A stretch of 6,660 nucleotides of DNA, from the NCBI GenBank assembly GCA_015658765.1, contig DQOE01000235.1:1-6660 (forward strand), in the 5' to 3' direction. This DNA is from Verrucomicrobiota bacterium (GTDB lineage Bacteria; Verrucomicrobiota; Verrucomicrobiia; Limisphaerales; UBA1096). Shown one piece after another: positions 5,626 to 6,660 of this stretch (the stretch's first letter is position 1; each line of letters opens with the position of its first letter). Under the pieces are notes generated by a model. It was not told the origin of the DNA. It made no database searches and saw only the letters and a program-made list of their open reading frames with translations. The translations under genes and the position numbers were made by a program.

Positions 5626-6660
5626 TTAGGAGAGGACGGGTCGCACCACTTGGCCGTGCACGTCGGTCAGCCGGTGGTGGCGGCCTTGGAACTTGAAGGT
5701 CAACTGCTCGTGGTCGATGCCGAGCAGATGCAGGATTGTGGCCTGAAAATCGTGCACATGCACCGGGTCGCGGGTGACGTTGTAGGCGAAGTCGTCCGTC
5801 TCGCCGTGGATGAAGCCCGGCTTCACCCCAGCCCCGGCCATCCAGACCGTGAAGGCCCGCCCGTGGTGGTCGCGGCCATACTTGGGCGAGTCCACCTCGC
5901 CCTGCACGTACGGCGTGCGGCCGAATTCCCCGGCCCAAATCACCAGCGTGTCCTCCAGCAAACCGCGCATCCGCAAATCCTGGATCAGCGCCCCGGAGGC
6001 CATGTCGGTGTCGTCGCACTGCATCCGCAGTTGCTGCGACAAACTCCCGTGCGTGTCCCAGCCGACGTGGAACAACTGGATGAAGCGCACGCCGCGCTCG
6101 GCCAAGCGGCGGGCAAGGATGCAGTTCGCGGCGTACGTGCCGGGCGTGCGCGAGTGCTTGCCGTACAGGTCGAAGATGTGATCCGGCTCGTCGCTGAGAT
6201 TGGTCAGCTCCGGCACGCTCATCTGCATGCGGTACGCCATCTCGTACTGGGAAATGCGCGTGGTGATCTCCGGGTCGCCGACCTCGCGAAACTTCATTTC
6301 GTTGAGCTTGGCCAAGTCGTCGAGCAACCCGCGCCGCACCTCGCGGCTGACGCCCTTCGGGTTGGACAGGTACAGCACCGGCTCGCCGACGGTGCGGAAC
6401 TTCACCCCCTGCAGCCGCGACGGCAAAAAACCGGAGCCGTAATAGTAGTCAAACAGCAACTGCCCGCAGGTGCCGTGCTGGTCGCGCGACATCATCACCA
6501 CGTAGCCGGGCAACTCCTGCGACACGCTGCCGAGGCCGTAGTTGAGCCAGGCGCCCATGCTCGGCCGGCCGGGAATCTGGCTGCCGGTCATGAACAGCGT
6601 CATGCCGGGCGAGTGGTTGATCGCCTCGGTGTGCATCGACTTGATGAAACAAATCTCGTC
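5626..6660 (-). CDS. DUF1501 family protein (alkaline-phosphatase/sulfatase-like fold), 5'-truncated
   Basis: The frame is open to the window edge, and the eight codons before the first in-window ATG (6636) read DEICFIKS, matching the family pattern that continues MHTEAINHSPG. The true start is therefore outside the window; 344 residues are visible. Counting from the edge, landmarks are TGSQIPGRPSMGAWLNYGLG at about 25-44, GVRFIQLFHVGWDTHG at 190-205, LVIWAGEFGRTP at 239-250, GRDHHG at 262-267 and VHVHDF at 300-305, ending GRHHRLTDVHG. DUF1501 proteins share the alkaline phosphatase superfamily fold, and the Asp/His/Glu residues in these motifs are probable metal ligands. They are often exported by the Tat route, but that N-terminus is not visible here. 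In planctomycetes and verrucomicrobia they usually sit next to a DUF1549/DUF1553 cytochrome-like gene, which I would expect just beyond the right edge. The biochemical role is unknown. Confidence 0.93.
   Translation of the reverse strand, partial: DEICFIKSMHTEAINHSPGMTLFMTGSQIPGRPSMGAWLNYGLGSVSQELPGYVVMMSRDQHGTCGQLLFDYYYGSGFLPSRLQGVKFRTVGEPVLYLSNPKGVSREVRRGLLDDLAKLNEMKFREVGDPEITTRISQYEMAYRMQMSVPELTNLSDEPDHIFDLYGKHSRTPGTYAANCILARRLAERGVRFIQLFHVGWDTHGSLSQQLRMQCDDTDMASGALIQDLRMRGLLEDTLVIWAGEFGRTPYVQGEVDSPKYGRDHHGRAFTVWMAGAGVKPGFIHGETDDFAYNVTRDPVHVHDFQATILHLLGIDHEQLTFKFQGRHHRLTDVHGQVVRPVLS

Noticed and set aside
4137..5696. Long open frame on the plus strand opposite dxs and xseB
   Set aside because: It is antisense to two clearly recognised genes, its product is Arg/Ala/Val-rich without recognisable domains, and GC-rich coding DNA often leaves such frames open.
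6307..6316. CTTGGCCAAG palindrome inside the DUF1501 gene, plus a GGCCAAGCGG partial copy near 6102
   Set aside because: Both lie within the normal protein body (DDLAKLNE and ARRLAERG), so ordinary codon choice explains them. They may still count toward a genome-wide motif tally.

Overview
The window is GC-rich and gene-dense, and most likely comes from a chromosome of the Planctomycetota-Verrucomicrobiota-Chlamydiota group. A Verrucomicrobiota lineage (Pedosphaerales/Limisphaerales-like) is my best guess. The case rests on a DUF1501 protein and an Amidohydro_2 protein, families that are heavily expanded there, and on the style of the DnaA and DXS sequences. This is inference from protein character, not a database match.

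Layout. On the plus strand, positions 1-654 hold the 3' part of an Amidohydro_2-type metal hydrolase gene. Everything else is on the minus strand and reads leftward: a 5'-truncated DUF1501 gene (6660-5626), xseB (5583-5326), dxs (5324-3300), a small Cys-rich zinc-ribbon gene (3294-2998), glnB (2826-2488) and dnaA (2024-651). dnaA converges on the amidohydrolase gene, and their stop codons share four bases (651-654). xseB, dxs and the zinc-ribbon gene are separated by 1 and 5 nt and look like one translationally coupled unit. xseB-dxs proximity is known from other bacteria, so exonuclease VII small subunit and the first enzyme of the MEP isoprenoid pathway are probably co-transcribed. glnB (PII nitrogen sensor) stands alone between two intergenic regions, followed by a plausible terminator.

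The 463-bp gap upstream of dnaA (2025-2487) is the main non-coding element. It carries one perfect DnaA box (TTATTCACA), two 8/9 boxes, a weaker one, an AT-rich stretch, a consensus TATAAT on the dnaA strand, a hairpin followed by a T-run, and a 9-bp direct repeat. It is a candidate oriC and/or autoregulated dnaA promoter. dnaN is not next to dnaA.

The most unusual signal is a short perfect palindrome, core CGCTTGGCCAAGCG, at three gene 3' ends. It lies inside the last codons of the amidohydrolase gene (627-644), twice inside the last codons of dxs (3312-3325 imperfect, 3354-3367 perfect), and just after the DUF1501 stop codon (5604-5615). In both coding cases it is read in the same phase as Leu-Gly-Gln-Ala and forms a low-complexity C-terminal tail. 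This suggests a dispersed palindromic repeat, REP-like or like the Rickettsia palindromic elements, that lodges at gene ends and is tolerated as protein tail. No CRISPR array, tRNA, rRNA, insertion sequence or phage gene is visible.
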